NCBI RefSeq assembly: GCF_900460215.1
Contig: NZ_UHIA01000004.1
Span: forward strand, 1,434,001 to 1,498,000
Reading direction: 5' to 3'
From: Suttonella indologenes
GTDB lineage: Bacteria > Pseudomonadota > Gammaproteobacteria > Cardiobacteriales > Cardiobacteriaceae
DNA length: 64,000 nt
The notes beneath the pieces were generated by a model. It saw nothing but the letters and a program-made list of their open reading frames with translations, had not been told where the DNA came from and did not search any database. Both the position numbers and the translations under genes were made by a program. Of the stretch, positions 7,695-15,716 are shown piece by piece (within the stretch, counting starts at the first letter, position 1; each line of letters opens with the position of its first letter).

Positions 7695-10553
7695 TTAGTA
7701 ATCCTGCTGTCCGCCGCCGATAAGCTTGCGCGCACCGTTATTATCCGCCATGCTCAATAAACCGGCGACTTCCATTGCCTCGATAATTCTTGCAGCGCGG
7801 TTATAGCCGATTTGCAGACGGCGTTGCAGATAAGAGATGCTGGTTTTGCCGCTTTCTAAAACGATTTGGCAGGCTTCGTCATATAAAGGGTCTTGCTCCG
7901 GATCATCGCTTTTCTCTTGCGCACCGAATGCGCCCAATGATGAAGCCGGCACAGGATTGGTAATGCTTTCTTCGTATTGCGGCTTGCCTTGGGTTTTTAA
8001 ATAGACGGTCAGGGCATCGACTTCGCCGTCTTCAATAAAAGCGCCGTGCACGCGCAAAGGCGCGGAACTGCCCGGCGGCACATACAGACCGTCGCCGTGC
8101 CCTAGCAAGGTTTCCGCTCCCTGACCGTCGATAATGGTACGCGAGTCGATTTTAGAAGAAACTTGGAAAGCCAAACGCGTCGGCACATTCGCCTTAATCA
8201 AGCCCGTAATCACATCCACGGAAGGACGCTGCGTCGCTAAGACCAAATGAATCCCCGCCGCCCGCGCTTTCTGCGCAATCCGCGCAATCAATTCTTCCAC
8301 TTTTTTCCCAACCGCCATCATCATATCGGCAAGCTCGTCAATCACAATCACGATATAAGGCAGAGGCTCGATTTGCGGCGGCTGATTCGCCAAGCCCAAA
8401 TGATCTTCCGCCCGCCACAGCGGATCGTCAATGCGTTCGCCTCGGGCTTGTTTGTCGCGAATCATATCGTTGAAACCGATGATATTGCGCACTTTAAACG
8501 CCGACATCAGCAGATAACGGCGTTCCATTTCCGCCACCGCCCAGCGCAGGGCATTTTCGGCATCGTTCATATCGGTAACCACCGGCGTGAGCAAATGCGG
8601 AATATCTTCATACATGCTCATTTCCAACATTTTGGGATCAATCAAAATCAGCTTTAATTCATCAGGCGTGGCTTTGAACAACATACTTGCCAACATCACA
8701 TTAATCGCTACCGATTTACCCGAGCCCGTCGTACCGGCGACCAATAAATGCGGCATTTTCGCCAAATCCGCCACTTTCGGCGCACCGGCAATATCCGAAC
8801 CCAAAACCACCGTCAGCGGCGAACGTTCTTTTTGATAAGTCGCCGATTCCAAAATATCGCGCAGATGCACGATTTCGCGCTGTTTGTTCGGAATTTCCAA
8901 GCCCACATAAGGCTTGCCGGGAATAACTTCCACCACTCTCACACTCGACACTGACAAGCTGCGCGCCAAATCTTTGTCTAAATTAGAAATTTGATTTACC
9001 TTGATACCCGGCGCCAATTCCAATTCCAAACGCGTGACTACCGGTCCGACATCAACCCCGACCACACGCACATCCAGTTTGTAATTCTGCAAAGCGCTTT
9101 CCACTAAAGGCGCAAGCAGGCGGAATTGACTGGCGCTGTCCGGCGTTCGCTTAGGCGGACTGATTTTCAGCAATGCCAAACTGGGCAGCTGATAATCGCT
9201 GTCGGCAGCTTGAGATTGGAAATTCGACGCTAAAGCGGAAGCGCGAATCCGCAACACGCTGCCATCTTCTGTTTGCTTCTTATCATTATTTTCAGCTTCT
9301 ACGGCAGCCGTTGCCGTGTCTGCCGCCACCGATTCGGCTTTGTCCTCAATTTCAAAGAAATCTTCGTCGTCAGCGGTGCTGTTTTCTGTTACAACAGGCT
9401 GATTAACAATCGTTTTCTCTTCTTGAAAAGCATCATAAGCGGCAAAAGGGTTGCTTGCCGCGGTATGAGGATTGATAATCGGCGCGGCTTTAGGTGTTTC
9501 AGGCGATGTATACGTTTGGATTGGCGCTGCTTCTTGCTTTACCGCTTCCGACGTTCTTGCCGATTCATCGCTTGTGTGCGCATGTGGAATCGTCGCCGCC
9601 TGCTTTTTATAATCCGCCCAATTCAAACTCAAACCCGGCTCGCTACGATGCAAAGGCGATTCGATATTTTCTACCGCGACAGGCTGATTATCGACAATTT
9701 CCGCCGGCCTTTCCGGCATTTCTTTTGGCGGCTGCGGCGATGATAACAATGCCATACGCTCTGCCAAAGTCATATCTTGCGTCGCTTCTTCGGCAGAGAT
9801 AGCAGCAGGACTGGCTTTAGCTGTAACATGACTCGACGGCACAATACTCGGCTCCCCTTGCAGACGCGAAGAAATCGTTTCACGCTGCGCTTGGGATTGC
9901 TCGGGATTCGGCGTCGGCTGCTCACGCTCTTGCTGATGTGCTGCCTTGGTTGCCATCACCGCCTGCAAGACTTTGGCAGGGAAATAGCCGAGCGCAGCCA
10001 ATATCGACAGCCAACGAAGATTAAACATCAGGGTCAATGCCACTAAAAAAATCAGGCTGTACATCAACATCAGCAGGAAAATCGGCATCATTTTCAGCAA
10101 TTCGCCCGACATTTTCTGCCCTAAAATACCGCCGCCGGTAATCGCCACGCTATTGATGGCGCTCTGCCAATGAAAAGTCAAAATACCGCTTAAGCTCAAT
10201 ACCGCACCGACCAAACCGATCGATTTCCATAATACGATTTCCCCGCCGCCACGTTCATCTTTAGCCGATGCCCAAGCCGTCGCCAAAAAGCCTAAGGGCA
10301 ATAAATAAGCCGCATAGCCGAGAAAAGACAGCAACACATCGGCGCTATAAGCCCCTATTTTGCCGAAAAAATGCCGCACTTCAGGATTGCTGCCCGAATG
10401 CGTCCAGCCCGGATCGCCGGCATGATAACCAATCAGAATTAAGAAAATAAGCACCGCCAACGGCACTAAAATCAAAAACCAAGGGTCGGTAAAACCACGA
10501 TACAGTATGGAATGAAATTTCGGACGATAGGTTGACGTTGTTTCTTCTTGCAT
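7695..10553 (-). CDS. ftsK: DNA translocase FtsK
   Basis: A 952-residue septal DNA pump. The N-terminal ~190 residues hold four or five hydrophobic segments that anchor it at the divisome. Residues ~190-440 are a variable Pro/Glu/Ala/Gln-rich linker. The motor follows, with Walker A AGTTGSGKS near residue 605, Walker B IVIVIDELADMMM, and LVLATQRPSVDVITGLIK. The final ~65 residues are the gamma winged helix (SKTSISYLQRRLQIGYNRAA), which reads KOPS sites and activates XerCD at dif. Length is intermediate between SpoIIIE-like and enterobacterial FtsK because the linker is short. It is the first gene of ftsK-lolA-rarA; 45 bp separate it from cmoB. Confidence 0.97.
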   Translation of the reverse strand: MQEETTSTYRPKFHSILYRGFTDPWFLILVPLAVLIFLILIGYHAGDPGWTHSGSNPEVRHFFGKIGAYSADVLLSFLGYAAYLLPLGFLATAWASAKDERGGGEIVLWKSIGLVGAVLSLSGILTFHWQSAINSVAITGGGILGQKMSGELLKMMPIFLLMLMYSLIFLVALTLMFNLRWLSILAALGYFPAKVLQAVMATKAAHQQEREQPTPNPEQSQAQRETISSRLQGEPSIVPSSHVTAKASPAAISAEEATQDMTLAERMALLSSPQPPKEMPERPAEIVDNQPVAVENIESPLHRSEPGLSLNWADYKKQAATIPHAHTSDESARTSEAVKQEAAPIQTYTSPETPKAAPIINPHTAASNPFAAYDAFQEEKTIVNQPVVTENSTADDEDFFEIEDKAESVAADTATAAVEAENNDKKQTEDGSVLRIRASALASNFQSQAADSDYQLPSLALLKISPPKRTPDSASQFRLLAPLVESALQNYKLDVRVVGVDVGPVVTRLELELAPGIKVNQISNLDKDLARSLSVSSVRVVEVIPGKPYVGLEIPNKQREIVHLRDILESATYQKERSPLTVVLGSDIAGAPKVADLAKMPHLLVAGTTGSGKSVAINVMLASMLFKATPDELKLILIDPKMLEMSMYEDIPHLLTPVVTDMNDAENALRWAVAEMERRYLLMSAFKVRNIIGFNDMIRDKQARGERIDDPLWRAEDHLGLANQPPQIEPLPYIVIVIDELADMMMAVGKKVEELIARIAQKARAAGIHLVLATQRPSVDVITGLIKANVPTRLAFQVSSKIDSRTIIDGQGAETLLGHGDGLYVPPGSSAPLRVHGAFIEDGEVDALTVYLKTQGKPQYEESITNPVPASSLGAFGAQEKSDDPEQDPLYDEACQIVLESGKTSISYLQRRLQIGYNRAARIIEAMEVAGLLSMADNNGARKLIGGGQQDY

Positions 10554-10598
10554 AATCGATGTGGCTAGTATTAAAAACTTATTGTAACAGATTGAAGG

Positions 10599-11555
10599 CT
10601 AATCTTTGCGCGCAATCACAATGGCTCGCTGCGGTGACGGTTCGTGCAATCCCTGCTCTGCCGCTTCTTGCAAAAATTCGCTTAAAGAATAGCTCGTCAT
10701 AAATGCGGTACGCCTTTGTTCGGCAGCGGTCGTCGGCACCGGCTGACCGCTATGCTCGATCGTAAAGTCCAAGCGGACTAACCAACGCTCAAGCGCGGCA
10801 ACGCTGGGCAAAAACCAGACATTATGCATGCCGGCATAACGCCCTGCGGGCATATAGACGCTTTGACTGTCGCCCTCAACTACCAAGGTTTCCAAGACCA
10901 ATTGTCCGCCGCGCTTCAGGGTATCGCGCAATTGCCCGATAAAGGCGATCGGGTCACGGCGATGATATAAAACGCCCATGCACAAGGTACAGTCAAAACC
11001 GCTTAAGGGCGCTTCATTCAAAGTCAGCGGCAAAAAGGCGGCGCGCGGTTGACGCATAAACTTCTGCAAAAACAAAAACTGCACAAAATAATGCCATGAG
11101 GGATCCAAGCCCACCGCCAAATCCGCGCCGCTACCCAATAAGCGGTAGAGAAAATAGCCGTTCCCTGTGCCGACATCCAATACCTGCCGACCTTTTACAT
11201 CCAATCCGGCATCCAGTAAGCGCTGATATTTCATATCGCTGCGCCATTCGCAATCCAATGCCAAGCCGCCCAACTGAAAAGGACCTTTGCGCCACGGCAT
11301 CAGCAAGCGCGCACATTCGGCGATAGCCGCCTCGTCAAGACCTGCCGCCTGCGCAGCGATAATCGGCGCATCTAGCGTCTGCTGCCATTGCTCCGGTAGC
11401 GCTAAAGTCTCAATTGCCGCCAACCATACGTCGAACTGACGATGCCGACGCGCATAAACGTCTTCAAACTGCTGCCGCACTTGCGCCGTCAAGGCTGCGC
11501 AATCGGGGCGCTGCGCCAATAATGCCTGCCATTGCCGATCAAACAAAGCATTCAT
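10599..11555 (-). CDS. cmoB: tRNA U34 carboxymethyltransferase CmoB
   Basis: A 318-residue enzyme that transfers the carboxymethyl group of carboxy-SAM to 5-hydroxyuridine-34 of tRNA to give cmo5U. Features: GPFQLGGLALDCEWRSDMKY, where the Lys and Trp contact the substrate in the family; the Rossmann motif VLDVGTGNGYF; GLDPSWHYFVQF; CMGVLYHRRDPI; and MHNVWFLPS. The ATG at 11555 is chosen because it overlaps the cmoA stop (ATGA), although the frame extends five codons upstream. Together with cmoA upstream and cmoM at 42420 the window encodes the steps from ho5U to mcmo5U. Confidence 0.96.
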   Translation of the reverse strand: MNALFDRQWQALLAQRPDCAALTAQVRQQFEDVYARRHRQFDVWLAAIETLALPEQWQQTLDAPIIAAQAAGLDEAAIAECARLLMPWRKGPFQLGGLALDCEWRSDMKYQRLLDAGLDVKGRQVLDVGTGNGYFLYRLLGSGADLAVGLDPSWHYFVQFLFLQKFMRQPRAAFLPLTLNEAPLSGFDCTLCMGVLYHRRDPIAFIGQLRDTLKRGGQLVLETLVVEGDSQSVYMPAGRYAGMHNVWFLPSVAALERWLVRLDFTIEHSGQPVPTTAAEQRRTAFMTSYSLSEFLQEAAEQGLHEPSPQRAIVIARKD

Positions 11556-12265
11556 TTGATTGCCGCCCATGCCTTAAAAGGCAGACCTTGATAATAAGGC
11601 ACAATCTGCTGAAAACCGACTTTATGCAAACGCGCTTCAATCACTGCGGCGACATCGGTTTTCATTACATGCTCCAAAGATTCGCGTTTTTGCGCCACCG
11701 CCAATTCGGAATAGCCCTGCGAACGCTTAAAGGCCTCATACCAGCTTTGCATACGCGTATCTTCGGGACGCGTTTTTTCCGCAATCAATAAGGCGCCACC
11801 CTGCGGTAAAGCGGCATAAATGTTTGCCAACACCGCATCGCGCACTTCGGGTGCAATAAATTGCAGCACGAAATTCAGCACCGCCACGCGGCAAGGCTGC
11901 AAAGGATAATCTTGAAGATCCGCCTGAATGACTTCGATATTCTCAATTCCGACACCGGATAGATAATCGCGCAGACGCTTAACCATCGCCTCCGACAAAT
12001 CCAATGCCGAAATCCGCAATTGCGCCGGCACGAATTGCCGCAGCGCCAGACTCACGCCGCCCAATGAGCAGCCCAAATCATAGACATGATCGCCGTCGCG
12101 CAGAAATTGCCCCGCCACCACCGCCGTCATCTGCAACAAGCCGGCATAGGCGGGAATGCTGCGATGAATCATATCGGCAAACACCGCCACCGTGCGCTCG
12201 TCAAATTGAAAATCCACCACCGCCTGCGGCGCATCAAATAAATTATCCTGCGCAAAACCGCTCAT
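11552..12265 (-). CDS. cmoA: Carboxy-S-adenosyl-L-methionine synthase CmoA
   Basis: A 237-residue SAM-binding enzyme that converts SAM and prephenate to carboxy-SAM and phenylpyruvate. Visible features are FDERTVAVFADMIHRSIPAY, the SAM site VYDLGCSLG, ISALDLSEAM, LNFVLQFI and EKTRPED. The ATG at 12265 (MSGFAQDNLF) overlaps the plsC stop as ATGA, so I prefer it to the longer open frame starting at 12328. It is translationally coupled both to plsC upstream and to cmoB downstream. Confidence 0.96.
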   Translation of the reverse strand: MSGFAQDNLFDAPQAVVDFQFDERTVAVFADMIHRSIPAYAGLLQMTAVVAGQFLRDGDHVYDLGCSLGGVSLALRQFVPAQLRISALDLSEAMVKRLRDYLSGVGIENIEVIQADLQDYPLQPCRVAVLNFVLQFIAPEVRDAVLANIYAALPQGGALLIAEKTRPEDTRMQSWYEAFKRSQGYSELAVAQKRESLEHVMKTDVAAVIEARLHKVGFQQIVPYYQGLPFKAWAAIK

Positions 12266-13002
12266 GCACTCACCCCGCGGCGGGCATTTTCCGCTTGCAC
12301 GGCTTGATCGCGATGCACACGCACCCAATCTTCCAAAGCCTGATTGAAAGCTTCTACCGTCTCGAAATCGGCAGGGTCAATCGCTTTACCGATAAAAACC
12401 TGCACCGTACCGCTATGCAGCCAGCCGCGTCTCGGCCAAAATTGTCCCGCATTATGGGCAATCGGGATAATCGACACTTGCAGATTATGCGCCAAACGCG
12501 CCGCACCCGATTTGAATTTCAACGGCACTTCGGGCGCAAAGCGGTGTCCCTCGGGATACATGACCACCGACAAACCCGCTTCGATTTTTGCCCTGCCCTG
12601 CTCAATTACCTGCTGCATCGCCTGTTTGCGCTGACTGCGGTCAATCGCAATCGGGCGCAGCAAAGCCATAGCCCAGCCGAAAATCGGAATTTGGGTCAAT
12701 TCTTTTTTCAAGACCCACACCTGATCGCGCCATAAAGTCGGCAAAAACAAAGTTTCCCAAGTCGATTGATGATTGCTGGCGAAAACCATCGCTCTATCAG
12801 GCAAATGTTCCCGCCCATGCACCTGATAATCGATGCCGGCAAGAACGCGTGCCAGCCAAATACTCGTATCCGCCCAACCCGTCGCCCACAGCAAACGTCG
12901 GCGATAAGGCAGGACAATCATTGCCACAATCAACAGCGACCAAATCGCCGTAGCAATACCCCAGCACACATAAAACAATACCGTACGAATTTTCATCAAC
13001 AT
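12262..13002 (-). CDS. plsC: 1-acyl-sn-glycerol-3-phosphate acyltransferase (PlsC family)
   Basis: About 246 residues; a membrane enzyme that acylates lysophosphatidic acid to phosphatidic acid. An N-terminal hydrophobic segment (residues ~8-32) is followed by the acyltransferase block: SNHQSTWETLF (motif I, H-x4-E instead of the usual H-x4-D), RPIAIDRS (motif II), YPEGHRFAP (motif III) and IIPIAHNAGQFW (motif IV). The H-x4-E variant is seen in the plsC genes paired with gmhB in beta- and gammaproteobacteria (family knowledge). The start may be ATG 13002 or ATG 12996; AGAGAG lies upstream. One base separates 13002 from the gmhB stop codon. Confidence 0.9.
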   Translation of the reverse strand: MLMKIRTVLFYVCWGIATAIWSLLIVAMIVLPYRRRLLWATGWADTSIWLARVLAGIDYQVHGREHLPDRAMVFASNHQSTWETLFLPTLWRDQVWVLKKELTQIPIFGWAMALLRPIAIDRSQRKQAMQQVIEQGRAKIEAGLSVVMYPEGHRFAPEVPLKFKSGAARLAHNLQVSIIPIAHNAGQFWPRRGWLHSGTVQVFIGKAIDPADFETVEAFNQALEDWVRVHRDQAVQAENARRGVSA

Positions 13003-13003
13003 T

Positions 13004-13573
13004 TTAGACTCTCTTTTTTCTCAGCCAATCCGCCGCCGCTTCTTCAAGATTCGGATAAATCTTAACCTCTTGCAGCTGATCGCGGTGATGCGCCGCCACC
13101 TGCCGCCCTTTGCCCGTCTTTACCAATACGGGCACAGCGCCTGCCGCACGTGCCGCCTGCACATCGACCACATTATCGCCCACAAAAGGCACGCCGACTA
13201 AATCCGCCAAACCGAAATACGCCGCCTGCTCCAAGAGCATGCCCGGATTGGGTTTGCGCCGCGGATCGGCATTATCGTAACTCGGGCAGAACACAATATG
13301 CTCAATCTCGCCGCCGAAATCATGCACCGCCGCCATCATTTTGGCATGAATCTCCGCCAATATCGCCTCATCATAAATGCCGCGCGCAATACCGCCTTGA
13401 TTGGTGCAAATGCCGATGCGGATACCTGCCGCCGTCAAACGCGCAATAGCGCGCAAAGCATTCGACAAGACAATCAGCTCACTAGGCTTACTGACATAAG
13501 TACCGCGATCCTTATTGATCACCCCGTCGCGGTCTAATAAAACCACGCCCTTACTCAAATCTACCGCCGTCAT
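13004..13573 (-). CDS. gmhB: HAD-IIIA phosphatase, GmhB-like (heptose 1,7-bisphosphate 7-phosphatase)
   Basis: A 189-residue HAD-superfamily phosphatase. Motif I is LLDRDGVIN, motif II ICTNQGGIARG, motif III RRKPNPGM and motif IV GDNVVDVQAA. GmhB removes the 7-phosphate in ADP-heptose synthesis for LPS or LOS core. Unusually, the zinc loop that in E. coli GmhB carries CxH...CxC reads FCPSYDNADPRRKP here, with only the first Cys kept. A related histidinol-phosphatase-like role cannot be excluded. Its start overlaps the ABC permease stop by 4 bp (ATGA) and plsC begins immediately after it. Confidence 0.82.
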   Translation of the reverse strand: MTAVDLSKGVVLLDRDGVINKDRGTYVSKPSELIVLSNALRAIARLTAAGIRIGICTNQGGIARGIYDEAILAEIHAKMMAAVHDFGGEIEHIVFCPSYDNADPRRKPNPGMLLEQAAYFGLADLVGVPFVGDNVVDVQAARAAGAVPVLVKTGKGRQVAAHHRDQLQEVKIYPNLEEAAADWLRKKRV

Positions 13574-14328
13574 TTGCGCAATTTCCCCGCCTTATCCATT
13601 AAATACAGCGCCCAATACAGCAAAACCGCCATAAAAAGCAATAAAAAGCCGATCGTCAAAACCAGCGACACATCGCTAATCCCCAATAAGCCGTAGCGAA
13701 AACCATTGACCATATACAAAATCGGATTAATCTGCGATACCGTCGCCCAAAACGGCGGCAACATCGCCACCGAATAAAACACGCCGCCCAAATAAATCAA
13801 AGGCGTCAGCACAAAAGTCGGCACAATCGCCGCATCATCGAAACCGCGCGCATAGCAGGCATTGATAAAGCCCGCCAAAGAAAATACCACCGCCGTCAAA
13901 AGCAAGACCGTCAGCATGACCACAGGATGCGCCAAACGGATATCGGTAAAAAACATCGCCACCGCCGTCACCAATATCCCCACCGCCAGACTGCGCAGCA
14001 CGCCGCCCAAGACATAGCCCAGCAAAATCATGCCGTTGGACATCGGCGAAATCAGCAATTCATCGACATAATTGCTAAAACGCGCGCCGTAAAAAGAGCT
14101 GACCACATTGTTATAGGCATTATTGATGACCGCCATCATAATCAGCCCCGGCGCAATAAAAGCCGCATAATCCACGCCTTGAAAACTGCCGATACGCGTC
14201 CCGATTAAGCGCCCGAAAATCAGGAAATACAGAATAGTGGTTACAACCGAAGGCAAGAGCGTTTGCGTCCACAGACGCAGAAAACGCCGGATTTCACGCC
14301 CCACAAGAGAGAAAAAAGCATTGAACAT
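13570..14328 (-). CDS. ABC-2 type transporter permease (YadH/NodJ-like)
   Basis: A 252-residue inner-membrane protein with about six transmembrane segments and ABC-2 permease signatures: FLRLWTQTLLPSVVTTILYF, a long NAYNNVVSSFYGARFSNYVD segment, ELLISPMSNG, and PLIYLGGVFYSVAMLPPFW. The closest known type is E. coli YadH, which works with the ATPase YadG; substrates are unproven (drug, polysaccharide or lipid export). No ATPase gene is adjacent here, since the upstream neighbour is a divergent chorismate mutase. The partner must be elsewhere or missing. It is the first gene of the coupled run permease-gmhB-plsC-cmoA-cmoB. Confidence 0.88.
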   Translation of the reverse strand: MFNAFFSLVGREIRRFLRLWTQTLLPSVVTTILYFLIFGRLIGTRIGSFQGVDYAAFIAPGLIMMAVINNAYNNVVSSFYGARFSNYVDELLISPMSNGMILLGYVLGGVLRSLAVGILVTAVAMFFTDIRLAHPVVMLTVLLLTAVVFSLAGFINACYARGFDDAAIVPTFVLTPLIYLGGVFYSVAMLPPFWATVSQINPILYMVNGFRYGLLGISDVSLVLTIGFLLLFMAVLLYWALYLMDKAGKLRK

Positions 14329-14373
14329 TGTTACAATTCCTAAAAAATCTTCGACTCAATACAAGGAAACACG

Positions 14374-14679
14374 ATGAACGACTTCCAACCTTCCGCCGCC
14401 CTGCTCGCGCTGCGCCAAGAAATCGACGCCCTCGACCAAGAACTGGCTACCCTGCTCTGCCGCCGCCTGCTCCTCATTCATCGCGCCGCGCCCCTCAAGC
14501 CTCTGCGTGAAAACGTGCGCTTGGAAGATCGCATTGAAGAGATTATCCGCAAAGTCTCTCCGCTTGCCGATCAATTCGGCATCGAACGCCGCTATCTGGA
14601 AACGATTTACCGCTTTTTGATTGAAGAATCCATCGCGCGCGAAACCCGCGAATGGGACAAGCTGCATCAAAACGGATAA
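14374..14679 (+). CDS. Chorismate mutase type II (AroQ/PchB-like)
   Basis: A 101-residue all-helical protein with the AroQ-class pattern: LRQEIDALDQELATLLCRRL in helix 1, VRLEDRIEEIIRKV in the middle and IYRFLIEESIARE in the last helix. The length and the C-terminal pattern are closest to stand-alone PchB-type mutases, which convert chorismate to prephenate (PchB also has weak isochorismate-pyruvate lyase activity). Prephenate is the co-substrate of CmoA encoded in the nearby divergent operon, although that link may be coincidental. It is transcribed divergently from the ABC permease with 45 bp between starts, and a strong hairpin follows. Confidence 0.85.
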   Translation: MNDFQPSAALLALRQEIDALDQELATLLCRRLLLIHRAAPLKPLRENVRLEDRIEEIIRKVSPLADQFGIERRYLETIYRFLIEESIARETREWDKLHQNG

Positions 14680-14725
14680 GCCTCAAAGCACAGCCTTAGC
14701 GCGAATATTGCAGCATAAGCAAAGG

Positions 14726-14763
14726 CAAATGCCAGTATTAGACAATACTGGCATTTGTTTTTC
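14726..14763. terminator. Strong Rho-independent terminator after chorismate mutase
   Basis: A perfect 14-bp stem, CAAATGCCAGTATT / AATACTGGCATTTG, with loop AGAC is followed by T6 on the plus strand. It separates convergent chorismate mutase and secF and may act in both directions. Confidence 0.9.
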
Positions 14764-14788
14764 CACTGCGCCGATGATACAAAAGCGC

Positions 14789-15709
14789 CTAAGGCAAATC
14801 ATCGATTTGTCGTCGCGCTTTGGGCAATAAATCCTCATGCTTGAGCTGCATCGTCTTCACAATCGCGGTTGCCACGAAAATGGAAGAATAGGTGCCAAAG
14901 ACAATCCCCACAATCATCGCCGCCGCAAAGCCGAATAAGGTTTCGCCGCCCAAAAAGAGCAGGGCAAACACAGACAGCATCGTCGTCAAACTGGTCACAA
15001 AAGTGCGCATCATAGTTTGCTGAATGGAAATATCGATCACTTCTTCAGGCGTTTGCGCAGGCAATTTCTTCAGATTCTCGCGAATGCGGTCGTATAAAAC
15101 CACCGTATCGTTAACCGAATAACCCAAGACCGCCAATAGCGCCGCCAAGACATTCAAATCAAAAGTCCACTGCATTAAAGAAAATAATGCCGCCACCACC
15201 AATACGTCGTGCATTTGCGCGGCGACTGCGCCGATGGCGAATTTCCATTCAAAGCGCATGCTCAAATAAACAATCATACCGATGCAGGACAGCAATAAGG
15301 CGGTAATGCCTTTTTCAATCAATTCCTCGCGATATTGCCCGCCTACTTTGGCCTGCCCGATTAATTTCACTTCGGGATATTTGCTTTTCAAAGTGCCGAA
15401 CATTTCCGCCATCATGGCATCGGTGCTTTTTTCCTGCACTTCGCCGAAGCTGATCTGCACATCGTGCGCACTGCCGTATTGAATCACATTGGCTTTGTCA
15501 TGAATGCCGGCGATTTCTTCACGTACTTCGGCAATATTGACCGCTTGCGCAAATTGCAATTCCAAGGTCGCGCCGCCGGTAAACTCCAAGCCGAAATTAA
15601 AGCCGCGAAAAGTAATCAGCACAATAGACAAAATGCTTAATACCAACGAAAACAGCAAGCCATGGCGGCTGTAACGCATAAAAGGAAGTTTCGGAAAAGT
15701 AAATCTCAT
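14789..15709 (-). CDS. secF: Protein translocase subunit SecF
   Basis: A 306-residue inner-membrane subunit of SecDF, which uses the proton gradient to drive late stages of export. It has six predicted membrane helices. The first is followed by the conserved FGLEFTGGATLEL; later motifs are LGYSVNDTVVLYDRIRENL and TMMRTFVTSLTTMLSVFALL. ATG 15709 (MRFTFPKLPFM) is chosen because it lies 7 bp after the secD stop; the open frame extends further upstream into secD. Gene order tgt-yajC-secD-secF is conserved. Confidence 0.97.
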   Translation of the reverse strand: MRFTFPKLPFMRYSRHGLLFSLVLSILSIVLITFRGFNFGLEFTGGATLELQFAQAVNIAEVREEIAGIHDKANVIQYGSAHDVQISFGEVQEKSTDAMMAEMFGTLKSKYPEVKLIGQAKVGGQYREELIEKGITALLLSCIGMIVYLSMRFEWKFAIGAVAAQMHDVLVVAALFSLMQWTFDLNVLAALLAVLGYSVNDTVVLYDRIRENLKKLPAQTPEEVIDISIQQTMMRTFVTSLTTMLSVFALLFLGGETLFGFAAAMIVGIVFGTYSSIFVATAIVKTMQLKHEDLLPKARRQIDDLP

Positions 15710-15716
15710 AGCGGCC

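Noticed and set aside
9273..9743. 156-codon frame opposite the ftsK linker
   Set aside because: Antisense to the low-complexity linker of FtsK; Arg/Phe/Cys-rich shadow.
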